From: Ascoidea asiatica
Taxonomy: Eukaryota > Ascomycota > Saccharomycetes > Ascoideales > Ascoideaceae
Direction: 5' to 3'
DNA length: 64,000 bases
Assembly (NCBI GenBank): GCA_001600695.1
Contig: BCKQ01000018.1
Location: 203,924 to 267,923, forward strand
Part shown: piece after piece, positions 41,561-51,892 of the stretch
Layout of the letters: the number at the start of each line of letters is the position of its first letter
How positions within the stretch are numbered: position 1 is the stretch's first letter
Notes under the pieces: model-generated
Database searches by the model: none
What the model was told of the DNA's origin: nothing
The model's input: only the letters and a program-made list of their open reading frames with translations
Made by a program: the position numbers and the translations under genes

Positions 41561-43823
41561 TTCAGTTAATGATAATAACACTCATTTGTCTGAGAAAGTT
41601 ATGTTAGATTCTGGTGCAAATGTTTGTGTTACGGATGACTTGGAAGTTATTCATAACTATGAAGTCTTTAACGATTCCAACCTTAGATGTGAAGGTGTTG
41701 GAGGTAACCAGTTTAATGTTCAAGGTAAAGGTAAGTTGATTCTAAGATTAAGAAATCAATTGAAAGAACTTGATGTTATATATTCTCCTAATAATAGAAA
41801 AACTATTTTATCTGTTGGTGTTATGAAAGAAGCTAATATTCATCCAAATTTCAATTCTCAAATAATTGAATATAAAAGTAATAAAATTAAATTTCTTTTG
41901 AGTGATAAAATTCCATACTTTGATAAAAAGTATTTAGTCAAGAACTATAAAGGTATTAATACAATAAAAGCTAAAGGTGCTACATTACATGAAAGATTCG
42001 GACATATGTCCACGGAAAAATTAAATCAAGCAATAAAATGTGGTGCTATAACAATTGAAAATGATATTGAAATCGGTGATTCTGCTGATTGTGATAGCTG
42101 TAAAAGAGGAAAATTATCTAAAGTTGCTTATAGATCAAGATCTCAGTACATTCAAAAATTAAAACCATTTGAAATTGTTGAAATGCATTTGATTGGTCCT
42201 ATTAAGTTTGAACCAAAATTTATAATGGTACTTAGGGATAAATATACTAGTTTTACAACTACTTATTTTCTTAAATCAAAAACTGAAGTATTAAATAAAA
42301 TAATTGAATTCAAAGAGTTTGTTGAAAGACAATTTGACTCAAAAATTAAACAGTTATTTTTTGATAATGGTACTGAATTCAAAAACAATGGTGTTTTACA
42401 ATTCTGTAAGAAATTTGGTATTAAACCTATGTACACTTCTACTTATTCAAGTCGTGAAAATGGTAGTGTTGAGAGAACCAATAGATCTTTATTTAATATT
42501 GCTAGAACCTTAATGGTAGATGCTTCATTACCTAATAATTTGTTTTTATTCTGTTTAGAAACTGCAACAAGAATGGTTAATAATATGTATAAGCCATTAA
42601 AAAAAGATACACCATATCATTATGTTACTAAGAAAGTACTTGATGGTACTAGGATTATTAATTTAGGTTCTAAAGTTTATGTTAAATTACTTCCTGTCGA
42701 GTCAAAAGTTGCAGAAAAAGCAATTGTTGGAGTTTATTTAATGACTTCAAAGAATTCATATGGTCATATTGTTTATATTCCTTCAAAGGATAAAATCATT
42801 GATACAAGACATATCTATCCCGCAAATGAAAGATATTATAGTGAGAGAAATTATAATACCGATATGATTTATGATATTATTTTAAATAATCATGAAACTT
42901 ATGAATATCAAGAAGATTCAGAAGTAATAATTGAGAATGAAAATACTATTATTAAAGATAAAAACATTGTATCCTCGGATGTCAACGATGATAATACAGC
43001 TGTAGAAAGAAGTGAATCTACTACAGATGGTGCAGTTACTGAGATGGTTAAAGAACCTAATAAAACTGTTGATAGTGATATTGTTGAAATACCCTCGGAT
43101 AATCTTGATGAAAATCAAAATTCTTTCCAAAGATTAATCACAGAAGATGAGCAGGGTCCTTCCTTAGATGATCAAAATTATACAGACAAGGCCATGGAGA
43201 TAAAGGATAGAATGAACCTTAAAAGGCTATTAAATGATATTGGAGATGAAAATGTTCATTCGGAAAAGAAAGCAAGAGTTTTCTTTTTAGAAGCAAGTCC
43301 TAGGTTTATTAATTACTTTGTGATCAATGGGATAAATGTTGATGATAATAAAGTACCTAAAAATATCAATGATGCTTTTAAATTAGGATTTGCGGATGCA
43401 ATTAATAAAGAATTAGAAAATCACAAATCTAATCGTACATTTAATATTCTGAAACCTGTAGATATTACTACAACAATTAAAAAGAATGCAATTCCATTTT
43501 TATGGGTATCCACTTATAAACACTCTGCTGGTGATAAATTAACTAGAAAGGCAAGATTAGTTGTTTCTAAAGATAAAGAAACTGATAGTGATACATATGG
43601 TAGTACTGTATTGGAAGATCAGGTTTTCAAATCAATTATTTGTTTTGGGGTTAAAAATAATCTCAAGTTTTCATCTATTGGCTTTTCTGCTTCATTTTTA
43701 TATTCTCCTTTAGGTTATAATCTATATGGTAGATTGGAGTTAAATGATGGTATCAAATATGTATCAATTAACAGTTTATGGATTAAGAAGGTCAAATTAT
43801 TCATGGTATTCTATTCTAGATAA
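41508..43823 (+). pseudogene. Copia pol, first part: protease, integrase, start of RT
   Basis: Frame +1 relative to gag, overlapping it by 53 bp and open for 771 codons. Protease: MLDSGANVCV. Integrase: the LHERFGHMS...CDSCKRGK HHCC zinc domain, then the catalytic region with FFDNGTEF (second Asp) and ENGSVERTNRSL (Glu). The first integrase Asp is replaced by His (MHLIGPI, where a DL-x-GP type is expected). RT starts at IPFLWVSTYKHSAGDKLTRKARLV; the first RT catalytic Asp position reads Gly (SIGFSASFLY). The frame then leaves the coding phase near 43,760-43,790. Confidence 0.85.
41525..41531 (+). other. Probable +1 programmed frameshift heptamer GCG-AGG-C
   Basis: In gag phase the overlap reads AAT-GCG-AGG-C. 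A +1 slip at GCG enters pol at GGC. Ty3 uses GCG-AGU-U and Ty1 uses CUU-AGG-C, so this combines the Ty3 P-site codon with the slow Ty1 A-site codon AGG. The position, about ten codons before the gag stop, fits. Confidence 0.7.
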
Positions 43824-44292
43824 GTTGTTAATTGAATTAGGTTTCAAGAAAACTATCTATACTGATATTTTATATTTCTTTAAGAAAGGAAAGATAGTTG
43901 AATACATTATTTTGGTTTATGTTGATGATCTTACTGTTCTTCATTTAAATAAAGATGTTTTTGGTAGATTAAAGAAAAACATTTGTCAAAAATTTAAGAT
44001 TACTTATCAATTTCAACCTGAAATAGTCAAACATGTTGGTTATAAGAGTTATCAGAATGGGGGTGAAGGATCTATTTGGTTAAATCAAAGCCATTTGATT
44101 GAGAAATACTATGAATCAGTGAAAAATAAAACCCAAACTTTTAAGGATTGTCATCCATCTAAACTTAAGCTGATTGAAAAGTTTAATCCTGATATGTTTC
44201 CAATGAAGCTAAAAGCTAATGAATTAAAACAAAAAGTTAAAGATTTTAGAAAGATTGTTGGTCGATTAATCAATTTAGCTGGTCATTCCTGA
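43744..44292 (+). pseudogene. Copia pol, second part: RT active site, shifted frame
   Basis: Continues RT in another frame. LTVYGLRRSNYSWY corresponds to the conserved YGLKQ/Wy block, and YVDDLTVL is the RT catalytic box. It ends GRLINLAGHS at a TGA (44,290) where copia elements usually have Arg-Pro-Asp; in the same frame PDILFHV follows. The TGA is therefore best read as a CGA-to-TGA nonsense change. Confidence 0.85.
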
Positions 44293-44907
44293 CCTGATAT
44301 TTTATTTCATGTTCAATGTTTAGCATGGTTTGTTTATTTTCTTCATAAAATTTTATTTGGGTTCTGTTATCAATTATTACACTAATTATATGATACAAGA
44401 TATTTATTGTTACAATTTAAAATTAATTAAAGGTCAATTAAATATAAATTGAATTTATATTCTGATGCATATTTTGGAAATCCATATTTACAGTTTAGAT
44501 CTATGCTAAGTTATTGTATTTATTTAGAGGATACATTAATATTTTGAAACATTAAAACTTCACCAATGGTATGTGAAAGTACTTCAGGTGCTGAACTTTG
44601 TGCAATTGATCATTGTGCAAATGAATGTTTGTTTATTCAAGGTATTCTTCAGATTAATGTTCTTGATTTTTACAAATTACCTGTTGTTACATGTCATTCT
44701 GATAATCAAGGTGGAATTAATATTGTCAAACATTCTTTTATGTCAGGAAAAACAAAGCACCTCAACATTAAGGAAGCTCATATGAAAGAGCATTTTAAAA
44801 ATAAAAAAGTCTGGTTAACTTGGATTTCTACTGAAAACCTAATGGCTGACATTTTTACAAAAGTTCTACAAAATATTATTTTTGAAAAACATAAAAATAA
44901 GTTTTAA
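44293..44907 (+). pseudogene. Copia pol, third part: RNase H remnant
   Basis: After the TGA the phase is lost, but copia RNase H is clear from about 44,450. YSDAYFG (catalytic Asp region) is followed by a stop near 44,545, then CESTSGAELCAID, HSDNQGGINIVKH, KTKHLNIKEAHMKEHF and ENLMADIFTKVL. The last open stretch is 44,566-44,907. Confidence 0.85.
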
Positions 44908-44954
44908 ACCTATAAAACATTTTAATTCTAATAAAAATAATTTGTTTTTATTAT

Positions 44955-44962
44955 GAGGAAGG
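44955..44962 (+). other. Polypurine tract of the copia element
   Basis: GAGGAAGG abuts the first base of the 3' LTR (44,963), the expected place for plus-strand priming. Confidence 0.8.
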
Positions 44963-45891
44963 TGTTAAAATTGTTTTCATTTATTTTATTTTTTTTTTTA
45001 TGCTTTTAGAGGCAATTATTATTTCTTTATTTTTATTTCTTTTAAGTTTAATTCAAATATAATTCAACTATGAAACGTGACTTATTTTTTTATATCAAAT
45101 GTTGGATGTTCAATGTATATGTTGTCAGTTGTTGTCAGTGGTTGTTGCTCGTTGTCACTCGTTGTCAAAAATATTTGAATTAACCTTTTTCTTATTATAT
45201 TTTCGTTTCGCTCAATCACTAATATTGCTAAAATTACTTCAATTAAAATTGGATCCTGCACCTACTTATTTTCGAGCAACAAATGTTGAATGTGCCTTCA
45301 ATCCCTCACTGGTTGATAGCCAATTGGAAAAATCAATTATAAAAAAAGCATTAATTCCAACACGTTGGGAGCAAAGTGACGATAATTTCGCAGCTGAAAT
45401 AAAAGGGAGATTAGATAATTTCCTATTAAAATACTGTAAAGCACCGAATTGGTATCGCATATATAACTCAACAAAAGTGAAATTGATTAGCCAACTATTC
45501 AGGAATAATCTGATTGGTTTATCCTTTAACAGTTGGGCTTGGTTGTTAGAGAGTTGGAATGTTAAGTTCTACTTCTGAATATTTTTGCCGTTGCTACAGA
45601 GGTACTAAAACTAAAAAGAGAAAATTAAGAGCAATTGACATTTCAAGTGATAAAGAAGATTAATTGTCCTATTCTCAGAAAACTATATAACTATGTCTGT
45701 TTTTGTCTACACTGTTTTTAATTTTATATAGTTTTGAAATTATCGAGTTTTATATTTACTATTTTACTTATGTTAATTCATAATATTTATTATTAATATA
45801 TTTATAATATTGACCTCATTTTTCATTATCTTTGAAAATTTTTAAACTAAAACAACTTAATTTATTCCATTATGTCTCACGAATCCCAACA
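44963..45891 (+). repeat. 3' LTR of the copia element
   Basis: 929 bp, TGTTAAAATTG to CCCAACA, matching the 5' LTR along its whole length but with many substitutions and small indels, most visible around 45,325-45,600. The divergence shows the insertion is not recent. It ends exactly at the AAAAC target duplicate. Confidence 0.92.
45099..45578 (+). CDS. LTR-internal ORF, 3' copy
   Basis: A 159-codon ATG-started frame inside the 3' LTR, homologous to the broken frame in the 5' LTR. The hydrophobic N-terminal 45 residues are followed by PTYFRATNVECAFNPSLVDS, then IKGRLDNFLLKYCKAPNWYR, and FRNNLIGLSFNSWAWLLES. The second Met of the 5' copy is Leu (TTG) here. Near 45,560 this copy shifts phase relative to the 5' copy and stops at TGA. 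The two copies together suggest an ancestral frame of roughly 185 codons counted from the first ATG. Family and expression are unknown. Confidence 0.5.
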   Translation: MLDVQCICCQLLSVVVARCHSLSKIFELTFFLLYFRFAQSLILLKLLQLKLDPAPTYFRATNVECAFNPSLVDSQLEKSIIKKALIPTRWEQSDDNFAAEIKGRLDNFLLKYCKAPNWYRIYNSTKVKLISQLFRNNLIGLSFNSWAWLLESWNVKFYF

Positions 45892-47589
45892 AAAACACTA
45901 CCGAACTGAATACAGTATCCCTAAATTTTTATAAATACCTGTTTATAGTTCCATCTGATACCCGTTGAAACCGGAACAAATAGTATGTAAATTTCACTTT
46001 TATTTACTGTAATACTTGCAGCTCTTATCTTAAAACAATATTTATTGCATTGAATAAATATGGTCATTCTCTTACTTTTTACAAACAGCTTACCATTTGA
46101 AGAGTGATTGGTCATTTCACTTTAATAAACTGGGTAACATATTTATTTGAGAACTTTCTTGGAAATTGTTGCGAAGAAAGTGTTTTTGAAATTAATAACA
46201 CATTTTGTAACACGGGCTCAAATTTACTCTTAAGTTCTTCTCAACTAGGACTATTTATGAAATAAGCTGTTGAACAAATAATTTTTATTTATTGTTCTCA
46301 TTTTTGGATAAAATTGAATTCCAGAAAATAGTTTAATTAAAAGACAAAAAGTAAGAAAAAATTGAGAAAAGGGGCCTACTCAAAGTTAAATAATTACAAT
46401 CGTTTAGTAAAGCCTCAGTTTACTCGAAAAAGATTAGAAAAGTTTTAAAATTCGTCCATGTTTTAACCAAATCAAGATGTCTTTTAGAATTTCCACTTTT
46501 TTTTATAAAATTTACCGACACAATAAAATATTGTAGGCAATTTTCAAAGAAAACTTGAACATTTGTTAGTATGGGATGACAATACTTTAAAAAGTAATGA
46601 TTTCTAGAAAAAAATTTGGTCAATACAGTTTAACTGTATTTTAAAACTGTATAGTCTGACGTTACAATGAGAATTATCTTTTTTATTAACATCGGAATTT
46701 CACCATACAATTACAACAGTAAGGTAAAAAGTTTCTTCTTTAAACTTCTCTTTCTAGACTTAACACCCAATCAAAGTACAAATATTTATTACTAGGTTAT
46801 TCAATTTTCAAACTTAATGATTATTTGAAACATGAATAATATGATAAAGCAAATCAATCAAGTGTTTATTTCGTACGGTATGCTTAAAATTTCTTTTTTC
46901 TTACAGTTTTAATAAAAATTTGAATTTTACTACTCTATTTGAAAATTCTACATGATTAGTAATGCCATTTGTTGCTTTTTTTAATTTTGAAGTATATTTG
47001 TAGTGATTTTTGGGTTGTATCCGAGGATTTTCAAACTTTACTATGTGTTAAGATAGGTTGCAACCGAAAGTAATTTCGTGATCAAATTAAATACATTTAT
47101 GTTTCATTAAAATTGATTCAAAAACGTACAAAGTAGAAAAAATTAGTGTAAGGTTTAAAATCAAATAAAGAAATGACTAAAATGCTTCAGAGAGGCAATC
47201 CAGTAGTAATAAAAGAATAAAATTTGAATAAAAGCAGATAAGGGGTGAAAATATATTTAGTTCAATTTCAAAACTTCGTCTAATTAATTTAGTTACAAAG
47301 CTTGCAAAAAAATTTCAATTAATTAATTAATCAATAATGGACCAAAAAAAATAAAACTCCTTTAACTTTTAAATTGCTCTTGGCACTTTTTATTCTCCAC
47401 TTTCTCGAGACTCTTAAAGCTATTATTTTTCAAATGTAAAAAAACTTCACGTTGATCAAGACTAAAGTGATCATTCCAGTAAGTAAAAGTAAATAAATTA
47501 ACTTGAATAAGTTTTAAAGACGCTTATTTTCAACTAGATAATTTATAGATTCTTTCTGTTTCCTTTTAAATATATTTCAAAAAGAATCG

Positions 47590-47880
47590 AATAAATCTAC
47601 GATTATACAATTTGGGAATCAATATGTAACTGTTATTAGTAGCAGTAATGATATTATGAATAATGCTTAATCTAATAATAATAATGAAGGTAATGAAAAT
47701 TATAAAGTCAACAAAGATAATGATAATAGCGAAAACAATAATATCAGATTAATTTGGAAAGCAAGTAGAATAGAAAATATAGATAGAGATAAATAAAATA
47801 AAATAGATGACCAGGGCAATGATGATTATGAAGTTCTTATACTATTTGAAGATTTTAAAACGAGCAAAATTTGAGTTATA
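47590..47880 (+). pseudogene. Decayed Asn-rich coding remnant
   Basis: The plus strand reads TIIQFGNQYVTVISSSND, then after a TAA an Asn/Asp/Glu-rich stretch, IRLIWKASRIENIDRD, another stop, and DYEVLILFEDFKTSKI, in one frame. The amino-acid character between stops is protein-like. Family not identified. Confidence 0.35.
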
Positions 47881-48692
47881 ACAATATTTTTATATAAAAT
47901 AGAATAGTCTATAGTTAAATATTACTCGCCTATTTGAGATAAAATTCAAGAATATATGAAATAAAGAACAAAAACATACAATACAAATAAGCTAAAAATA
48001 AAAATAAAAATAGATTCTCGAATAAATTTATAACATTTTCAATTTTACTAATATATTGTTTAACAAAACGTGTTCTTCCTTTTTGTCATATTTTCTCTTA
48101 AAATTGAATAACAATTTATAACAATAATATAAACTAAATACCAAAAAACATATTAATTTTTGAATTAGATTAAATTTCTAAATCTAAAATTGAGCGAATT
48201 GAAATATCAGATGAATTATTGGACTTGATTGTTTCTCAATTATGATCAAAATCCAGTGAATTAATTATTAATACTAAAAATTAATATAAAAAATTGATAA
48301 TATTCAAATAGCAAGTTATTTTATCAAACAAACAATTTAGAAGGATTATCTTGTTTGATTTTGTTTTAAATATAAAAGATTATTAGTTAACTTATTTGAC
48401 ATTGGGTTTGCTAAGATACTTGTGAATGAAGAAGTAATTAAGAAGATTATATACTCTGAGTAGCAAATTGAATTGAATTTAAGATTAAATTGGAAGTATT
48501 GAATTTAAATTTATAATAATTGAAAATAATATAATACTTTTATAGGTATGAGGATTGAAAATATTATGGGAATATTATTTTGATTAACAGTATTTGAATT
48601 AAAAGAATTATTAAAATTTAGAATTGGATAAAAAACTTCTTTCTCTAAAATTGATCTAAATATGGTGCTTCATGAAATGTTTCAAAATCGTT

Positions 48693-49255
48693 CTATGATA
48701 TTAATACCGAGCAATGCTTTGGTAATAAAATACATAATTTATTTGAATCACATTCAAATTTGAAATGATATGAACAATCCCTGTAAATTATACCAATATT
48801 CTGTTCATGTAATTCAAGAATTTTTGAACCAAATAAACAAACTCCACGATCAATTGAATTAAATCTCTCAATCATATAATTTTTCTAAATTATTTAATGT
48901 AAATCTTTCTTTTTACAAATAATCTCATCAAATATATATCTAAATCTTTTGGTAAATTAATCAGTTTTATCTTCATTTTCATTTTCAATTTTCAGAAATT
49001 ACTCTTTTATTGATATTGAAATAGGTTAATCTTGGATTAGAATCTTCATTATTATTTTTATTATTGTTCATTTTCAAATCTATATCCTCATATCATTGTG
49101 TTTTCAACACCAATTACTCATTTGTTTCTTTTTCTTGGTCCTTATATACAAGTACTTCATTAGAAATACTCAAATCATTTATTTTAGTATTTTCAAAGTT
49201 TACATCTAATTTATTCAATAAAATAAAGAAAGATTGGGAAAATGTCCAATAAAGA
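48693..49255 (-). pseudogene. Decayed coding remnant
   Basis: The minus strand reads TFSQSFFILLNKLDVNFENT and LSISNEVLVYKDQEKETNE near 49,250-49,110. It then continues with frameshifts to a 60-codon frame (48,693-48,875) with DRGVCLFGSKILELHEQNIG. A kinase-like LHEQNI...YRD can be imagined, but the match is too short to name. It may belong to the same dead gene as the remnant at 49,380-50,250. Confidence 0.3.
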
Positions 49256-49379
49256 AAACTCTTATAAATGTAGATTATGAAACTTTATAAACTTTTAAAA
49301 ATACACTGTTAACTAAAATTTCAAAAAATCTTTTTCACTTAAAATATTCGAAAGAAAAAAATACTTGAATTTTATTCTT

Positions 49380-50250
49380 TGATATTTGAAAATAATTTAC
49401 CATATTCACTTGTACCTATAGGTAAATTCATTTTACCAAATGACATTGAAAGTGCAAATAAATCTCTAAATTTCTTAAATTCAAATAAAATTCTCAATAA
49501 AGTTAATTATAAATCTGAAAGTTAATAAGGCACAATATTTGATAAATTTTCAATATTATTATGTCCACCTCTTCTTAAAAAAACTTCAACACCTTCAATT
49601 GTATTTGTAAGTAATTCACTTAATAAATTATAAAGATATGAAGAAGTAATAACTGTAAGACTATCATAAAATATTCTGAAATATCAACAACATAATTTTT
49701 GAGCAAGTAACAAATGAACTGAATTTTTCAAACCCTGAATACCAATTCAAATCAACACTTTTCCTATTATTTGAATTTTTGGTTGAAGTCAAATTGATTT
49801 GATTCCAGAAAATTGGTAATTAAGCATTATTGGTATATTTACATTGGACTATTACCATTTTTTGAAAGTCTTTTGTTTTTGGTTGTAAATTATTTTTGAT
49901 TTTTTTTTCAACAATTTCATTACTTTCTTTTTTGTAGAGGTAGCTGTTTTTTTTCTTCTATTGTTATCTTTTTCTCTCAAATTTTGACTGTATCCAATTT
50001 CAAAAGTTGAACAGTGAAACCATTATAAACTCTAGATAGATATATTGTAAAATTAACAGAGGTTCTATCATCTAGAAAGACTTCAGAAGTAGCTCTGAAT
50101 TTAATAGATTAAGCATTTTTGATTATTGCTTAAGGATTCGCACATCTCTAAAAGATCATTGATTAAATGAACTAGAATTATAGGGATGATTTTCAAAGCA
50201 CAAGTATGAATTAAATCTAAGGTTAAATTGAGATTCCATAAATATTATTT
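49380..50250 (-). pseudogene. Decayed gene, unidentified helical protein
   Basis: Reading the minus strand from 50,250 down, coding-like stretches alternate with stops and frameshifts: LDLIHTCALKIIPIILVHLI; then ATSEVFLDDRTSVNFTIYLS; then YFRIFYDSLTVITSSYLYNL with EGVEVFLRRGGHNNIENLSN; then LLRILFEFKKFRDLFALSMS and MNLPIGTSEYGKLFSNIKE. At least three in-frame stops and two phase changes are needed. The segments are clearly more protein-like than random AT-rich DNA. I could not name the family; a large regulatory protein would fit. Confidence 0.55.
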
Positions 50251-50651
50251 TCATCACAGAAATATAAGCAGCTATTTATAAATAATAATATTAACGTTAG
50301 TATAAATAAAAGGAATGCCAGGTGACTATTCAAATGTTCAGACTATTAAAAGAGTGGTATTTAGTAATAAAAGTGGTTCTCTAGGAATGTGGGTGTAGTT
50401 TAGCACTTTAATGCATGTTCTGTAATAGTCATAAAAAAATAAGTGTAGAGTAATAGGATAATGGTTGTGTAAATCCGATTAATTCGTTTGAATTTTAGTG
50501 TTCAATTACAATCAGAAAATTGAAATTTATTCATTACTTTACTATTTTACAATGATTTTTGAAAAAATTCAAAAAATTTAGTTCATTATTAATTGCTTAT
50601 TTTAATATTATATTGAAGGAAAGGTGTGGCATTTTGATTCGAATACTAAAA

Positions 50652-51554
50652 ATGTCTAAAAAAATCAATAATAGTGGAGAAACTAAAAAACCAGATCCGT
50701 TTAAATCATTTATTGCAGGTGGTGTAGCAGGTGGTGTTGAAGGATGTGTAACTTATCCTTTTGAATTTGCTAAAACTAGATTACAATTAATTGATAAAAA
50801 TTCTAAAAGTTCAAAAAATCCTCTAAAATTGATATATAATGTAGCAAAAACACAAGGTATTTCTGCATTATATGTTGGATGTCCAGCATTTGTTGTTGGT
50901 AATACAGTTAAAGCAAGTGTTCGATTTTTAGGGTTTGATTCAATAAAAAGATTATTGGCAGATAAAGAAGGAAAATTATCTGGTCCAAGAGGAGTTTTAG
51001 CTGGATTAGGAGCAGGATTATTAGAAAGTTTTTTGGCAGTTACACCATTTGAAGCAATTAAAACTGGATTAATTGATGATAAGCAAAGTATTAAACCTAA
51101 ATATCAAAATGGAATTATTAAAGGGCCAGTAACTTTAATAAAAGATATTGGAATTAAAGGAATATATGCTGGTATATTGCCAGTAACAATGAGACAAGGA
51201 GCCAATCAAGCAGTTAGATTAGGATCATATAATTCACTAAAAACCACAATTCAAAATTATTATGGTAAAAAACCAGGAGATCCATTATCAAGTTCAATCA
51301 CATTTGGTATTGGAGCAATTGCAGGTATTATTACAGTTTATACAACAATGCCAATAGATACAGTTAAAACAAGAATGCAAGCATTAGGATCCAGTGAAAA
51401 ATATTCAAGTACTTTAAATTGTTTTGTTAAAATTTTCAAAGAAGAAGGATTTTTAACATATTGGAAAGGTGCAACACCCAGATTAGGTAGATTAATCTTT
51501 AGTGGAGGTATTGTTTTCACTATTTATGAGAAGATGTTGGTAATAATGGGTTGA
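50652..51554 (+). CDS. CTP1: Mitochondrial citrate/tricarboxylate carrier
   Basis: An inner-membrane carrier exchanging citrate for malate or another tricarboxylate, supplying cytosolic acetyl-CoA. From ATG 50,652 it has 300 residues (299 in S. cerevisiae Ctp1); the open frame upstream begins only with TTG. Three carrier repeats are marked by YPFEFAKTRLQ, TPFEAIKTGLIDDKQS and MPIDTVKTRMQ. Citrate-carrier-specific blocks are GPRGVLAGLGAGLLES, RQGANQAVRLGSYNS and YWKGATPRLGRL. CTP1 and BSD2 are neighbours in S. cerevisiae too (YBR291C/YBR290W). Confidence 0.96.
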   Translation: MSKKINNSGETKKPDPFKSFIAGGVAGGVEGCVTYPFEFAKTRLQLIDKNSKSSKNPLKLIYNVAKTQGISALYVGCPAFVVGNTVKASVRFLGFDSIKRLLADKEGKLSGPRGVLAGLGAGLLESFLAVTPFEAIKTGLIDDKQSIKPKYQNGIIKGPVTLIKDIGIKGIYAGILPVTMRQGANQAVRLGSYNSLKTTIQNYYGKKPGDPLSSSITFGIGAIAGIITVYTTMPIDTVKTRMQALGSSEKYSSTLNCFVKIFKEEGFLTYWKGATPRLGRLIFSGGIVFTIYEKMLVIMG

Positions 51555-51666
51555 AAAATTGATTACTTTTTTTTTCAAAAATTAAACTCAAATTTCTGCC
51601 TTTAATACTTTTAGCTTTTCTTTATTTTTCCTTATCCTGGATTCAGGGTAAATAGTCATATAAAGG

Positions 51667-51672
51667 CACGTG
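51667..51672. promoter_or_regulatory. CACGTG site upstream of BSD2 (distal)
   Basis: GGCACGTGATT, 113 bp after the CTP1 stop and 795 bp before BSD2. Confidence 0.45.
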
Positions 51673-51886
51673 ATTGTTTTGTATTGTGGTGATTTTATTT
51701 TTTTGTCAACACGAGAATTCAAAGACCGAAAATTGAGCCAGGTGGAGTTAACGCTAAAAGTAAATACAAGCCGAGACATTAACTCCACTACACCGCCACT
51801 TCTAGTGGAAACAGTTTATTTATGTCTGGTAAATGTGGCAAAAGAAAAATTGCGAGTAGAAATTCAAAAAGTGAAAGCAAGATTAG

Positions 51887-51892
51887 CACGTG
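51887..51892. promoter_or_regulatory. CACGTG site upstream of BSD2 (proximal)
   Basis: The palindrome GCACGTGC, 575 bp before BSD2, in the GC-richer patch. Confidence 0.45.

Larger units (their letters stand above)
39729..45896 (+). mobile_element. Complete but inactivated Ty1/copia retrotransposon
   Basis: LTR element at 39,734-45,891 flanked by the 5-bp target duplication AAAAC (39,729-39,733 and 45,892-45,896). Order: 5' LTR, primer-binding site inside gag, gag, then pol as protease, integrase, reverse transcriptase and RNase H, polypurine tract, 3' LTR. PR-IN-RT-RH order places it in the Ty1/copia superfamily (Pseudoviridae). Pol is broken by a frameshift in RT near 43,760-43,790 and a TGA at 44,290-44,292, with a further short degenerate stretch before RNase H. 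Several catalytic or zinc residues are substituted. It cannot be autonomous as sequenced. Confidence 0.95.
45897..50651. other. 4.7-kb gene-poor flank right of the copia element
   Basis: No intact gene. It holds at least three stretches that read like decayed coding sequence: plus strand 47,590-47,880, minus strand 48,690-49,255 and minus strand 49,380-50,250. There is also a small palindrome, ATACAGTT-t-AACTGTAT (46,623-46,639). The rest is AT-rich without recognisable features. Confidence 0.55.

Noticed and set aside
42918-43130. Minus-strand 70-codon ORF in copia pol
   Set aside because: It is antisense to the integrase-RT linker, low in complexity and without features of a gene.
46623-46639. 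ATACAGTT-t-AACTGTAT palindrome
   Set aside because: It is composed of A/T-rich words common in this DNA and is likely by chance.
48693-48875. A protein kinase fragment
   Set aside because: Only LHEQNI and YRD recall a kinase loop. No DFG or glycine loop is visible, so I left it as an unidentified remnant.
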